In this document: piece after piece, positions 39,237 through 49,108 of the stretch
How the letters are laid out: each line of letters opens with the position of its first letter
Position numbering within the stretch: the stretch's first letter is position 1
From: Bacillus sp. FJAT-22090
GTDB taxonomy: Bacteria; Bacillota; Bacilli; Bacillales_A; Planococcaceae
Direction: 5' to 3'
Assembly (NCBI RefSeq): GCF_001278755.1
Contig: NZ_CP012601.1
Location: forward strand, 620,001 to 684,000
DNA: 64,000 nucleotides
Program-made: the position numbers and the translations under genes
Notes under the pieces: model-generated
What the model was told of the DNA's origin: nothing
Databases searched by the model: none
Seen by the model: only the letters and a program-made list of their open reading frames with translations

Positions 39237-40868
39237 GTGAATCTCAATTGGCAAGAAATGCTGTTCGAATTTTTTGGCGGATTAGGAATCTTCCTATTTG
39301 CCATTAAATATATGGGGGATGCCCTACAGAAAACGGCCGGGGATAGATTAAGAGATTTACTGGATCGTTATACTACAAATCCACTTATGGGTGTGTTAGC
39401 TGGTATACTATTTACTGTTTTAATCCAATCTAGTGCGGGAACAATCGTTATCGTCATTGGCTTAGTAAGTGCAGGTTTTATGACATTACGCCAATCAATA
39501 GGTGTAATTATGGGAGCTAATATTGGTACTACGATTAAAGCATTTATTATAGGATTTGAAATAGGTGATTATTCTCTGCCAATTATGGCGACAGGAGCAT
39601 TTTTAATCTTTTTTTTCAAACGAAAAATATTACAAAATGTAGGAGAAGTCCTATTTGGATTTGGAGGACTGTTTTTAGGTCTAGATTTAATGATGAGTGG
39701 TATGAGTCCTTTGCAACAGCTTTCATCTTTTACGGATATCACATTGAGTGTAAGTAATCATCCTCTTTTAGGAGTCATAGCGGGAACTGTAATGACCTTA
39801 TTTCTACAAAGTTCTAGTGCCTCTGTAGCAATATTACAGGGATTCTACGCAGAACATTTAATTTCTTTAAAAGGTGCTTTACCCATCTTGTTTGGTGATA
39901 ATATTGGGACAACCATTACCGCAATCCTTGCCTCTTTAGGGGCATCTGCAGGTGCTAAAAGAGCAGCTTTTTCACATGTTCTTTTTAATGTAGTAGGAAC
40001 ACTTGTCTTTCTTATCTTATTAACCCCATTTACTTTATATATTGAATGGATCTCAGAAGCTCTTTCAATTGAAAACAAAATGCAAATTGCTCTAGCGCAT
40101 GGAACTTTTAATGTAGTAAATGTAATCCTTCAGTTTCCTCTTATAGGAGCATGGGTATTTCTATTAACCAAATTAATTCCAGGGGAAGATTTCAATACGA
40201 AGTATAAACCGAAACATTTAGAGGAAGATTTTATAGAAGAATCCCCATCCATAGCTATTGGGCAAGCGAAAGAGGAAATTCTACGTATGGGTGATTTAAG
40301 TGTACAAGGTTTAGAGAAAACATTCTATTATCTCAAAGATAGAAATAAGAATGATGCAGACGAGGCAAATCAAATAGAAGACGCAATTAATCATTTAGAT
40401 ACAAAAATTATTAATTATTTAGTAAAAATTTCTAGCCAACCGCTATCCAGTCTGGATTCGAATAGGCATCTAATGTTAATGGCAACTGTTCGTGATATTG
40501 AGAGGATAGGAGATCACTTTGAAAATATCATCGAGCTAATTGATTACCAAGACGAACATCATTTCCAACTAACCGAGGATGCATTGGAGGATATATCTGA
40601 GATGTTTGAACTAACGATAAGTACAGTTAAAAAAGCAATAGAAGCTTTAGATTTAAATAGTGACCAGTTAGCTAGAGAGGTTGCAGAACAAGAGAATGTA
40701 ATAGACAGGATGGAACGTAAATTTAGAAAAAATCATTTTATACGATTAAATGAAGGTCTATGCACAGGTCATGCTGGTGTAATTTTTGTTGATATGTTAA
40801 GTAATTTAGAAAGAGTTGGTGATCATGCAGTAAATATTGCAGATGCCATATTGGGGAAACGAGTATGA
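39237..40868 (+). CDS. Na/Pi cotransporter family protein with PhoU-like tail
   Basis: Sodium-phosphate cotransporter of the NptA type. The 543 residues have two inverted Na/Pi-cotransporter repeats, each with the QSS motif (LIQSSAGTIV near 65 and FLQSSSASVAI near 187), about nine helices to residue 310, and a cytoplasmic PhoU-like helical domain (about 335-540, RDIERIGDHFENI). GTG start after AGGAG. It overlaps the next gene by 4 bp. In B. subtilis a relative (yqeW) lies between mtaB and rpsU instead. Confidence 0.9.
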   Translation: MNLNWQEMLFEFFGGLGIFLFAIKYMGDALQKTAGDRLRDLLDRYTTNPLMGVLAGILFTVLIQSSAGTIVIVIGLVSAGFMTLRQSIGVIMGANIGTTIKAFIIGFEIGDYSLPIMATGAFLIFFFKRKILQNVGEVLFGFGGLFLGLDLMMSGMSPLQQLSSFTDITLSVSNHPLLGVIAGTVMTLFLQSSSASVAILQGFYAEHLISLKGALPILFGDNIGTTITAILASLGASAGAKRAAFSHVLFNVVGTLVFLILLTPFTLYIEWISEALSIENKMQIALAHGTFNVVNVILQFPLIGAWVFLLTKLIPGEDFNTKYKPKHLEEDFIEESPSIAIGQAKEEILRMGDLSVQGLEKTFYYLKDRNKNDADEANQIEDAINHLDTKIINYLVKISSQPLSSLDSNRHLMLMATVRDIERIGDHFENIIELIDYQDEHHFQLTEDALEDISEMFELTISTVKKAIEALDLNSDQLAREVAEQENVIDRMERKFRKNHFIRLNEGLCTGHAGVIFVDMLSNLERVGDHAVNIADAILGKRV

Positions 40869-41347
40869 TTGAAATTATTGGATGGATTTTAATAATAGCT
40901 AGTTTCATTATTGCGTTTATCGGAACTTTTTATCCTATTATTCCTTCTGTTGTATTTATGATATTAGGATATATTATTTATGGGTTATTCTTCTCTTTTT
41001 CAGAACTAACATGGCTGTTTTGGGTAATTCAATTATTGTTTGTCGTCTTATTGTTTAGTGCAGATATGGTTGCGAACGCTTTTGGAGTAAAGAAGTTTGG
41101 TGGAACAAAAGCGGGTTTATGGGGAAGTACTATTGGTTTAATTGTTGGTCCATTTGTTATTCCCGTAGCAGGAATATTAGTTGGACCTTTCCTTGGAGCG
41201 GTGTTAGCGGAACTAATTGTTACACGAGAAGGGATAAAACAAGCTACTAAATCAGGGATAGGCTCTCTTATTGGTTTCCTTACTTCATCCATAGTCAAGA
41301 TTATCATTCTTGTGGTGATGTTGTTCATTTTTCTTATTTTTGTTTAG
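40865..41347 (+). CDS. DUF456 family membrane protein (YqgC-like)
   Basis: A 160-residue, very hydrophobic protein with about four to five helices and glycine-rich segments (GLWGSTIGLIVGPFVIPVAGILVGPFLGA) typical of DUF456. Function unknown. Translationally coupled to the cotransporter (ATGA). It precedes sodA, as yqgC does in B. subtilis. Confidence 0.85.
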   Translation: MIEIIGWILIIASFIIAFIGTFYPIIPSVVFMILGYIIYGLFFSFSELTWLFWVIQLLFVVLLFSADMVANAFGVKKFGGTKAGLWGSTIGLIVGPFVIPVAGILVGPFLGAVLAELIVTREGIKQATKSGIGSLIGFLTSSIVKIIILVVMLFIFLIFV

Positions 41348-41387
41348 TCTCAGTCAAAAGTATGAAAAGTAATCGAGTCGTTTTTAA

Positions 41388-41416
41388 TTGAACGTTTTTC
41401 ATTAATTTGATACGCT
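41388..41416 (+). promoter_or_regulatory. Promoter of sodA
   Basis: TTGAAC (41388-41393) and TACGCT (41411-41416) are 17 bp apart, upstream of a leader that carries AGGAGG. Confidence 0.55.
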
Positions 41417-41464
41417 AATACGTGGAAAGAATTTTCTAAAATATTCTTTAGGAGGAAACAAAAA

Positions 41465-42073
41465 ATGGCTTACGAATTACCAGAACTACCTTACGCGTAT
41501 GACGCACTAGAACCACACATTGACAAAGAAACGATGAATATTCATCACACTAAACATCACAACACGTACGTTACTAATTTAAACAATGCGGTTTCAGGCA
41601 AATCCGACTTAGAGAACAAATCGGTTGAGGAGTTAATTGCTAACTTAGATGCATTACCAGAAGATATCAAAACTGCAGTACGTAATAATGGTGGTGGACA
41701 TGCTAACCATTCATTATTCTGGCAACTTCTTTCTCCTAACGGTGGGGGAAATCCATCTGGTGAATTAGCAGAAGCAATCGATTCTAAATTTGGAAGCTTT
41801 GATGCATTCAAAGAAGAATTCGCTAAAGCTGCTACAACTCGTTTTGGGTCTGGCTGGGCTTGGTTATCAGTTGCTAATGGAGAATTAGAAGTTTCTTCTA
41901 CAGCAAACCAAGACTCTCCAATCATGGAAGGTAAAACTCCATTATTAGGCTTAGATGTATGGGAACATGCTTACTACTTGAACTACCAAAATCGTCGTCC
42001 AGACTACATCGGCTCTTTCTGGAATGTAGTAAATTGGGATGAAGTTTCAAAACGCTACGCTGCAGCAAAATAA
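41465..42073 (+). CDS. sodA: Manganese superoxide dismutase
   Basis: Cytosolic enzyme converting superoxide to oxygen and peroxide. The 202 residues carry all four metal ligands: His27, His82, Asp164 and His168 ([28 protein letters not shown]). The pattern [13 protein letters not shown] and the [13 protein letters not shown] tail fit the Mn-type of Bacilli, but Fe use cannot be excluded. AGGAGG precedes the ATG, and its own promoter and terminator make it a single-gene unit. Confidence 0.97.
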   Translation: MAYELPELPYAYDALEPHIDKETMNIHHTKHHNTYVTNLNNAVSGKSDLENKSVEELIANLDALPEDIKTAVRNNGGGHANHSLFWQLLSPNGGGNPSGELAEAIDSKFGSFDAFKEEFAKAATTRFGSGWAWLSVANGELEVSSTANQDSPIMEGKTPLLGLDVWEHAYYLNYQNRRPDYIGSFWNVVNWDEVSKRYAAAK

Positions 42074-42107
42074 TTCTTTTTGAGAACTTAATAAAAAAAG
42101 AAACCTG

Positions 42108-42142
42108 GCACACACTTTTTCGTCTAAAAGTGTGTGCTTTTT
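42108..42142 (+). terminator. Terminator after sodA
   Basis: A perfect 12-bp stem (GCACACACTTTT/AAAAGTGTGTGC) followed by TTTTT. Confidence 0.92.
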
Positions 42143-42278
42143 ATGTTACACTAATAGGTAGATTAAATTATTTACTGTATTTAAATGATATTAGTGCCTA
42201 TGGTCATAAAATCAAATTTTTTAAATGCAAATCTTGGCAGCTAAAGCCAATTAGAATTCAAAAAAGTAGGTGAAACTC

Positions 42279-44492
42279 ATGCGAAAAATTCCTAATAAAC
42301 GTGCACAAAGTGTAAAGGCTAAACAAAGGGCCAATATTACATTTCGCATGAACATTCTTTTCTTTTCTATTTTCCTGCTATTTACATTATTAATCTTGCG
42401 ATTAGGCTATTTGCAAATTGTCAAAGGAGAAGATTATACAAGGGCAATAGAACGAACGGAGGAAGTTCCTGTAAACACAAGCGTTCCTCGTGGTCGTATT
42501 TTTGATAGTCAAGGTCGTATCATGGTAGACAATGAGCCTCAACTTGCGATTACCTATACGAAAATGCAGACGACCAAGTCAGAAGAAATGTTCGAAATTG
42601 CGAAAGAGCTTAGTTTATTAATTGAAAAGAAAGCAGATGGAATTACAAAAAGCGATTTACAAGATTTTTGGCTTCGTAAATATCCAAAGGAAGCTTTAAA
42701 GTTAGTCTCCGAAGAAGAACGAAACAAAATAGAGAAAAATGAAGAGCTTGAAGAGAAAGAAATAAATGCTGAGATTAACCGACTAACTCGAAGTCGGATA
42801 CCTGAGGAGCAACTAGAGGCATTCACTCCAGAAGAATTAGAAATTATTGCTATCTATCGTGAAATGGCATCAGGATACGCACTGTCTCCTCAAATTATTA
42901 AAGGGGAAGATGTGACAGATGAGGAATTTGCAAGAGTTTCCGAAAGGCTAGGGGATCTAAACGGCGTTAATACAACAACTGATTGGCGTAGAGTAAAAAC
43001 ATCTTCTCTTGCTATACTAGGAACTGCATCATTGCCGAAAGAGGGTATACCAAAAGACCGATTAGATTATTACTTATCAAGAGACTACTCTAGAAATGAC
43101 CGGGTAGGAAAAAGCTATATTGAACAGCAATATGAGGATGTTTTACAAGGTCAAAAAAGTGTAGTAAAGAATATCACAGATGGTAAAGGGCGAGTAATTG
43201 ATATTAAAACTGTCTATGATGGGGAACCAGGAAAAGATTTAGTTTTATCCATGGATAGTGAAGTTCAATTAGCGCAAGAAGAAATTTTAGGGCAAAAACT
43301 ACTTGAATTAAAAACAGGAAATGGAGCATCTGCAAAGTATTTAGATAGGGCTTTCTTTATCATGATGGACCCTAACACGGGAGAAGTTCTATCCATGGTT
43401 GGTAAGAGGGTAGAAAAAAACGCTAAAACAGGAAAGTACGAAATAAAGGATTATGCTTTCGGATCATTTACAACAGCGTATGAAGTAGGGTCTACAGTAA
43501 AGCCTGGAACATTGCTTACAGGATATCGTGAAAATGTTATTTCACCTGGGGATGTATTAGTAGATGAACCGATTCGCATAAAAGATTCTGCGCCAAAAAG
43601 TTCTGTCTTCAACCGTTCTGGTAGAATCCCATTAAATGATCTAGAAGCGATTGAACGTTCATCCAATGTTTATATGTTTAAGACTGCATATGGTTTAGCA
43701 GGACGGACTTATAAGGAAAATCAATCTATTAGTTTTGGTCCAGAGGCATTTCAAAAAATGCGCAATGGTTATGCACAATTAGGATTGGGTGTCCCGACAG
43801 GAATAGATTTACCTGGAGAAGTGACTGGTGTAATTGGTGGAGTAGAAGATGGGAAATTACTTGACTTAAGTATTGGGCAATACGATACGTATACACCATT
43901 ACAACTTGCACAATTTGTCTCCACTATTGCAAACGGGGGCAAACGTATACAACCACGTGTTGTAAAAGAAATTAGAGAACCATCTGCGGATGGTGTGAAA
44001 ATGGGGAAAGTAGTAAAAGAGTTTCAACCAAATGTTTTAAATACAGTTGATAATTCGCAAGAGGAAATCAATCGTATGCGTCAAGGTATGCAAAGAGTAT
44101 ATTCCGGAGCGAAAGGAACAGCTCGTTCAGCCTTTGGTACAGCACCGTTTAATGGCGCTGGAAAAACAGGTACAGCTCAATCATTCTTTTATGATGCTAC
44201 TATAAAAAATCCTAAAGAACGCAATATTAGAACAGTTAATTTAACTCATATAGGATTTGCGCCATATGATAATCCAGAGATTGCATATGCTCTTGTTATT
44301 CCTCATGCATCCTTAGAGTCCAGTTACAAAACGAATGTTTCTACTGGTATTGCACGTCAGCTAGTAGATAAGTATTTTGAAATACAACTTAAAAATGGTG
44401 CATTAAAGGATAGTGAAGAGGCAATGCCGATTCCAACTATAAAACCAGCCTTTACAAATGAAAAAATTGATGAAGAAGAAACGAACAACTAA
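42279..44492 (+). CDS. pbpA: Class B penicillin-binding protein 2 (PbpA type)
   Basis: Monofunctional transpeptidase that cross-links peptidoglycan, probably for cell elongation. The 737 residues have a basic cytoplasmic tail, one membrane helix (about 22-45), a PBP dimer domain (about 60-310, VPRGRIFDSQG), and the transpeptidase domain with Ser405-Thr-Val-Lys408, Ser461-x-Asn463 and Lys629-Thr-Gly. The start is ATG 42279; GTG 42270 overlaps the ribosome binding site (AGTAGGTG). Position between sodA and pst matches B. subtilis pbpA. Confidence 0.94.
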   Translation: MRKIPNKRAQSVKAKQRANITFRMNILFFSIFLLFTLLILRLGYLQIVKGEDYTRAIERTEEVPVNTSVPRGRIFDSQGRIMVDNEPQLAITYTKMQTTKSEEMFEIAKELSLLIEKKADGITKSDLQDFWLRKYPKEALKLVSEEERNKIEKNEELEEKEINAEINRLTRSRIPEEQLEAFTPEELEIIAIYREMASGYALSPQIIKGEDVTDEEFARVSERLGDLNGVNTTTDWRRVKTSSLAILGTASLPKEGIPKDRLDYYLSRDYSRNDRVGKSYIEQQYEDVLQGQKSVVKNITDGKGRVIDIKTVYDGEPGKDLVLSMDSEVQLAQEEILGQKLLELKTGNGASAKYLDRAFFIMMDPNTGEVLSMVGKRVEKNAKTGKYEIKDYAFGSFTTAYEVGSTVKPGTLLTGYRENVISPGDVLVDEPIRIKDSAPKSSVFNRSGRIPLNDLEAIERSSNVYMFKTAYGLAGRTYKENQSISFGPEAFQKMRNGYAQLGLGVPTGIDLPGEVTGVIGGVEDGKLLDLSIGQYDTYTPLQLAQFVSTIANGGKRIQPRVVKEIREPSADGVKMGKVVKEFQPNVLNTVDNSQEEINRMRQGMQRVYSGAKGTARSAFGTAPFNGAGKTGTAQSFFYDATIKNPKERNIRTVNLTHIGFAPYDNPEIAYALVIPHASLESSYKTNVSTGIARQLVDKYFEIQLKNGALKDSEEAMPIPTIKPAFTNEKIDEEETNN

Positions 44493-44495
44493 TTC

Positions 44496-44540
44496 AAAAC
44501 AGGTCAACCTAAAGAAACCATTTAGGAGACCTGTTTTTTT
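44496..44540 (+). terminator. Terminator after pbpA
   Basis: A 10-bp outer stem (AAAACAGGTC/GACCTGTTTT) with a smaller inner stem (CCTAAA/TTTAGG) followed by a T run. Confidence 0.9.
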
Positions 44541-44574
44541 TATGTAAATAACATTGGAATTCTTTAGTTTCTTA

Positions 44575-44628
44575 TTTACAAAAGCTTTACAATGCATTCA
44601 TATCGACTCAACATGAAGCCTTTATAGT
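44575..44628 (+). promoter_or_regulatory. PhoP-box array and -10 of the pst operon
   Basis: Four TTAACA-like hexamers, TTTACA (44575), TTTACA (44586), TTCATA (44597) and TCAACA (44608), are spaced exactly 11 bp apart with 5-bp spacers. This is the direct-repeat pattern bound by PhoP~P. TATAGT at 44623-44628 is a suitable -10. The operon should be induced by phosphate limitation through PhoPR. Confidence 0.85.
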
Positions 44629-44676
44629 AAACATTGTAAGAAAAATAGAAAACAAAACTTTAGGGGGATTTACCTG

Positions 44677-45645
44677 ATGAAGAACTGGAAGTACTTATTA
44701 ATGACAACAATGGTAGGATCAGCATTAGTACTTGGAGCTTGTGGAGACGATACAAGTTCAGAACCAACAGAAGAAACAGAAACAGAAACTGCTGGTGATA
44801 CACAAGATGAGGCAGTTCTAGAAGGTCAAGTTGCTGGAGATGGATCTAGTACAGTTGCTCCAATTACGGAAGCACTTGTTGAAGAATATGCAGGCGTTCA
44901 AAATAAAGTACAAGTATCAGTTGGTGTGTCCGGTACTGGTGGCGGGTTCGAAAAATTCATCGCAGGTGAAACAGATTTCGCTAATGCATCTCGTCCAATT
45001 AAAGACGAAGAAAAAACAAAACTTGAAGAAGCTGGAATTGACTTTACTGAATTCCAAGTAGCTAATGATGGTTTATCAGTAGTAGTTAACAAAGACAATG
45101 ATTGGGTTGAAGATTTAACAGTTGAAGATCTAAAGAAAATGTGGATTGAAGATGGAACAACAAAAAAATGGTCTGACATTAATCCAGAATGGCCAGCTGA
45201 AGAAATCGTATTCTATTCACCAGGTACTGATTCTGGAACATATGACTACTTTGATGAAGTAATTCTTGATGAAGCTGACTTAGTAAAATCTGCAACTCTA
45301 TCTGAAGATGATAACGTATTGGTTCAAGGTGTACAAGGCGATAAAAATGCAATAGCATTCTTCGGTTATGCATACTATTTAGCTAACCAAGATACTTTAA
45401 AAGTTGTTAAAGTTAACGGTGTAGAACCTACAAACGAAACAATTGAATCAGGTGAATATTCACCACTTTCTCGTCCATTGTTCGTATATGCAAAAAATAG
45501 TGCGCTTAAAGAAAATCCAGCATTTTATGATTTCATGAAATATACACTTGAAAATGCAGGAGAAATGGCTGAAGCAGTTGGATATGTAAGTCTTCCACAA
45601 GAAAATTACGACAAAGGTTTAGCTGATTTAGAAGCATTAAAATAA
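44677..45645 (+). CDS. pstS: Phosphate-binding lipoprotein PstS
   Basis: High-affinity phosphate receptor of the Pst ABC importer, tethered to the outer membrane face by lipid. The 322 residues have a signal peptide with lipobox VLGAC (Cys22), an acidic Thr/Glu-rich linker (about 25-50), and the PBP-like domain with the phosphate-binding motifs GDGSSTVAPITEAL and SPGTDSGTYDYF. A TTTAGGGGG precedes the ATG. A small hairpin separates it from pstC. Confidence 0.97.
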   Translation: MKNWKYLLMTTMVGSALVLGACGDDTSSEPTEETETETAGDTQDEAVLEGQVAGDGSSTVAPITEALVEEYAGVQNKVQVSVGVSGTGGGFEKFIAGETDFANASRPIKDEEKTKLEEAGIDFTEFQVANDGLSVVVNKDNDWVEDLTVEDLKKMWIEDGTTKKWSDINPEWPAEEIVFYSPGTDSGTYDYFDEVILDEADLVKSATLSEDDNVLVQGVQGDKNAIAFFGYAYYLANQDTLKVVKVNGVEPTNETIESGEYSPLSRPLFVYAKNSALKENPAFYDFMKYTLENAGEMAEAVGYVSLPQENYDKGLADLEALK

Positions 45646-45670
45646 TAGGTTGATCTAAAAAGTAAGAGAC

Positions 45671-45697
45671 GAGTAGCAGGGCTTGCTACTCTTTTCT
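45671..45697 (+). terminator. Attenuating hairpin between pstS and pstC
   Basis: A perfect 8-bp stem (GAGTAGCA/TGCTACTC) with a GGGCT loop is followed by TTTTCTT. It could partly terminate or stabilise the pstS 3' end, giving excess binding protein over permease. Confidence 0.65.
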
Positions 45698-45723
45698 TGC
45701 GTTTGGTAAAAGGGGGATTCACT

Positions 45724-46671
45724 ATGGCTCAAAAGAATGCGACTGGTCATCCATCAGTACAAGAGCTAATTGCAAAATCAAGTAGCAAGAAACAGAAAAA
45801 AATAGTAGAAAAAATAATTCCAATTATTCTCCTACTAATTGCATGTGTTTCAGTATTAACTACTTTGGGTATTGTCTTTACTCTTATTATAGAAACAGGA
45901 ATATTTTTCACTCGTGTACCGATATTAGATTTTTTATTCGGAAAAGAATGGTTTCCATTTGCTAATACGGAACAGTTATATGGAATTCTTCCATTAATAG
46001 CGGGTACATTAAAAGTAACTTTAATAGCTGCTATTGTAGCAGTTCCATTTGGTATTGGTTCTGCTATATTTTTAAGTGAATATGCAAGTGATAACGCTCG
46101 AAGAATTATTAAACCTATATTAGAAGTATTAGCAGGTATACCAACAATTGTTTATGGTTTCTTTGCATTAACTTTTGTAACACCGCTTTTACAACAATTT
46201 ATTCCTGACTTGAAAATCTTTAATGCATTGAGCCCGGGTATTGTTGTAGGTATTATGATTTTACCAATGATCGCATCCTTATCAGAAGATGCAATGAGCT
46301 CTGTACCTAATTCAATACGTGAAGGTGCCTTGGCTATGGGTTCAACAAAATTAGAAGTAGCGATCAAAGTTGTACTACCCGCTGCTCTATCAGGAATTAT
46401 TGCGTCCGTAGTACTAGCATTGTCTCGTGCAATTGGAGAAACGATGATAGTTTCTTTAGCAGGAGGATCTACTCCTAAATTCGATTTAAATGTAACGGAC
46501 TCTATTCAAACTATGACTGCATATATTGTACAAGTTTCATCAGGTGATGCGGGATATGGAACAACGATTTATTATTCCATCTATGCAGTAGGATTTACTC
46601 TTTTCCTATTTACATTATTGATGAATTTTATTGCTCACGCGATTTCGAAAAAATTCCGGGAGGAATATTAA
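45724..46671 (+). CDS. pstC: Phosphate ABC transporter permease PstC
   Basis: Membrane permease subunit of the Pst importer. The 315 residues have six to seven helices, with the EAA loop REGALAMGSTKLEVAIKVVLPAA that docks PstB. The start is ATG 45724 behind AAAGGGGG. An in-frame start at 45697 lies upstream of that site. pstA begins one base after its stop. Confidence 0.95.
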   Translation: MAQKNATGHPSVQELIAKSSSKKQKKIVEKIIPIILLLIACVSVLTTLGIVFTLIIETGIFFTRVPILDFLFGKEWFPFANTEQLYGILPLIAGTLKVTLIAAIVAVPFGIGSAIFLSEYASDNARRIIKPILEVLAGIPTIVYGFFALTFVTPLLQQFIPDLKIFNALSPGIVVGIMILPMIASLSEDAMSSVPNSIREGALAMGSTKLEVAIKVVLPAALSGIIASVVLALSRAIGETMIVSLAGGSTPKFDLNVTDSIQTMTAYIVQVSSGDAGYGTTIYYSIYAVGFTLFLFTLLMNFIAHAISKKFREEY

Positions 46672-46672
46672 T

Positions 46673-47551
46673 ATGAAATATGTTAATCAAGAATCAGTCA
46701 TAAAAAAAATGAATAGTCGATTAAATGTAAATCGTGTTTTTAAAGTAATATTCCTTTTTGCTACATTGTTTGCTTTAGTTGCTCTTGGAATCTTGTTTTA
46801 TCGAATCATTACTCAAGGTGTTGGATATCTTACACCAGAATTCTTCCAAAACTATGGATCTCGTTTCCCTGCTAAAGCCGGAATAAAGGCTGCGTTAATA
46901 GGGTCAATTTGGTTAATGTGTGTAGTTGCACCTATATCATTAATTTTAGGAGTAGGTACAGCAATTTATTTAGAAGAATATGCTAAAAAAAATAAATTAA
47001 ATGATTTTATTCGAATGAACATTTCCAACTTAGCAGGTGTTCCTTCAGTAGTATTTGGTTTGCTGGGATTAACAATTTTTGTTCGGGCTTTAGCTTTAGG
47101 AAATAGTATTTTGGCTGCAGGATTTACGATGAGTTTGTTAATATTACCTGTTATTATCGTTGGTTCTCAGGAAGCAATTCGTGCTGTACCTCAAGATGTT
47201 CGAGAAGCTTCATATGGAATGGGCGCGACAAAGTGGCAAACAATTGTTAAAGTTGTCCTACCTTCGGCTATTCCAGGTATTCTTACTGGTGCAATTTTAG
47301 CTCTTTCCCGTGCAGTCGGTGAAACGGCACCATTAGTAGTAATTGGTGTTCCTGTAATTATTCAGTTTTTACCTGAAAATTTACTTAGTCAGTTTACTGC
47401 TCTACCAATGCAAATCTACGATTGGGCTAAAAGACCACAGGCAGAATTTCAATATGTCGCATCAGCAGGGATTCTTGTTCTAATGGTATTCTTATTGATC
47501 ATGAATTCCATCGCTATATTTATTCGAAATAAATTTCAAAAAAGGTACTAA
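46673..47551 (+). CDS. pstA: Phosphate ABC transporter permease PstA
   Basis: Second permease subunit of the Pst importer. The 292 residues have six to seven helices and the EAA loop REASYGMGATKWQTIVKVVLPSA. The start is ATG 46673 behind GGGAGG, which lies inside the end of pstC. The frame remains open upstream within pstC, but no site supports an earlier start. Confidence 0.95.
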   Translation: MKYVNQESVIKKMNSRLNVNRVFKVIFLFATLFALVALGILFYRIITQGVGYLTPEFFQNYGSRFPAKAGIKAALIGSIWLMCVVAPISLILGVGTAIYLEEYAKKNKLNDFIRMNISNLAGVPSVVFGLLGLTIFVRALALGNSILAAGFTMSLLILPVIIVGSQEAIRAVPQDVREASYGMGATKWQTIVKVVLPSAIPGILTGAILALSRAVGETAPLVVIGVPVIIQFLPENLLSQFTALPMQIYDWAKRPQAEFQYVASAGILVLMVFLLIMNSIAIFIRNKFQKRY

Positions 47552-47576
47552 GCTAATTTGTGATTAGGGGGAAGTA

Positions 47577-48380
47577 ATGATGGTACAATCTTTAAATAAC
47601 GATACATCAGTAAATAATTCAACTTCAAATATTGTGTATAACACGCAACAATTAAACTTATGGTATGGTAATCATCATGCTTTAAAAAATATTGACCTTG
47701 AAATTAAAGAAAATGAAGTAACAGCAATTATTGGACCTTCTGGTTGCGGTAAATCTACGTACATTAAAACTTTAAACCGTATGGTAGAATTAGTTCCAAC
47801 AGTAAAAACATCAGGTAAAATTTTGTATCGTGACCGCAATATTTTTGATGCAGATTATGGAGTAGAAGAATTACGTACGAAAGTTGGAATGGTTTTCCAA
47901 AAACCAAACCCATTTCCAAAATCCATCTATGATAATATTGCATATGGTCCGAGAATACATGGAATTAAAAACAAAAAAATTCTGGATGAAATCGTAGAAA
48001 AAAGTTTACGTGGTGCAGCAATTTGGGATGAGGTAAAAGATCGCTTATCTACGAATGCGTATAGCCTCTCTGGTGGACAGCAACAACGTATTTGTATAGC
48101 TCGCTGTCTTGCAATTGAACCAGACGTTATTTTAATGGATGAGCCTACTTCAGCGTTAGATCCAATTTCTACATTAAAAGTGGAGGAACTTATTCAAGAA
48201 TTGAAAAACGATTATTCTATCATCATTGTTACACATAATATGCAACAAGCAGCTCGTATTTCGGACAAAACTGCTTTCTTCTTAAACGGAGAAGTGGTAG
48301 AGTTTGATAATACAGATGTAATTTTTTCAACTCCAGAAGATAAGCGCACAGAGGACTATATTTCAGGACGTTTCGGGTGA
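47577..48380 (+). CDS. pstB: Phosphate ABC transporter ATPase PstB
   Basis: ATPase powering phosphate import. The 267 residues have Walker [10 protein letters not shown] (53-61), the Q-loop [13 protein letters not shown] (a PstB hallmark), signature LSGGQQQR, and Walker [14 protein letters not shown] 25-residue Ser/Asn-rich N-terminal leader precedes the conserved domain. B. subtilis has two pstB genes; only one is present here. Confidence 0.97.
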   Translation: MMVQSLNNDTSVNNSTSNIVYNTQQLNLWYGNHHALKNIDLEIKENEVTAIIGPSGCGKSTYIKTLNRMVELVPTVKTSGKILYRDRNIFDADYGVEELRTKVGMVFQKPNPFPKSIYDNIAYGPRIHGIKNKKILDEIVEKSLRGAAIWDEVKDRLSTNAYSLSGGQQQRICIARCLAIEPDVILMDEPTSALDPISTLKVEELIQELKNDYSIIIVTHNMQQAARISDKTAFFLNGEVVEFDNTDVIFSTPEDKRTEDYISGRFG

Positions 48381-48398
48381 GGAAAGGGGTAGTTAGGG

Positions 48399-49058
48399 AT
48401 GGTAGGAAGAGAGAAATTTGATGCGGAATTACAACAAGTACAAAATTTAATGTATGAATTATGTGATACGGCGATTAATACCTTGAATTCTGCAATGGAT
48501 TATTTGTTTTCAAATGACATTGAAGGTGCACTAACAATCATTAATAATGATATTCATATTAATCGTATGGAAGAAGAAATTAATGACCGTGTAATTTTAC
48601 TAATCGCTAAGCAACAGCCTGTTGCAACAGATTTACGTAGATTAATGGTGCTTGTTAAGGCTGCATCCGATATGGAGCGTATAGGTGATTATGCAGTAAA
48701 CATTGCAAAAGAAACGATTCGTATAGGAAAAGATGAACATATCGCTCCAATTCATTTATTAGAAGAGATGCGTGACAAAACGATCGCAATGTTAAAATCA
48801 ATTTTAGATGCTTTTAGAAATGAAGACATTGAAGAAGCTAAGAATATCGCAAAACTTGATGATGAGGTAGATGAATTGTATGGTCACGCAATTAAGACAC
48901 TTCTTTCAGTAGGGGTAGAACAACCTGCACAACTAAGTCAAGTAACGCAGTTGTCATTTGTATGTCGCTATCTTGAAAGATCTGCTGATCACGCTACAAA
49001 TATGGCAGAACGATTATTGTTTTTATTAAAAGGGAAGCATTACGAACTAAATAATTAA
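48399..49058 (+). CDS. phoU: Phosphate signalling protein PhoU
   Basis: Two-repeat helical-bundle protein that modulates Pst transport and, in many bacteria, phosphate signalling. The 219 residues have the two metal-binding helical repeats (DMERIGDYAVNIAKE near 93 and LERSADHATNMAER near 195). It begins 18 bp after pstB behind AAAGGGG and ends the operon at a strong terminator. B. subtilis lacks a pst-linked phoU; its presence here is normal for Planococcaceae. Confidence 0.95.
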   Translation: MVGREKFDAELQQVQNLMYELCDTAINTLNSAMDYLFSNDIEGALTIINNDIHINRMEEEINDRVILLIAKQQPVATDLRRLMVLVKAASDMERIGDYAVNIAKETIRIGKDEHIAPIHLLEEMRDKTIAMLKSILDAFRNEDIEEAKNIAKLDDEVDELYGHAIKTLLSVGVEQPAQLSQVTQLSFVCRYLERSADHATNMAERLLFLLKGKHYELNN

Positions 49059-49059
49059 C

Positions 49060-49104
49060 AAAAGAGGTCGCCTAGAAATTAAACCTTCTGGACGACCTCT
49101 TTCA
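49060..49104. terminator. Bidirectional terminator after phoU
   Basis: A long stem (AAAGAGGTCG/CGACCTCTTT with an inner CC-AGAA/TTCTGG extension) between convergent phoU and the minus-strand gene at 49109. Confidence 0.88.
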
Positions 49105-49108
49105 TTTT

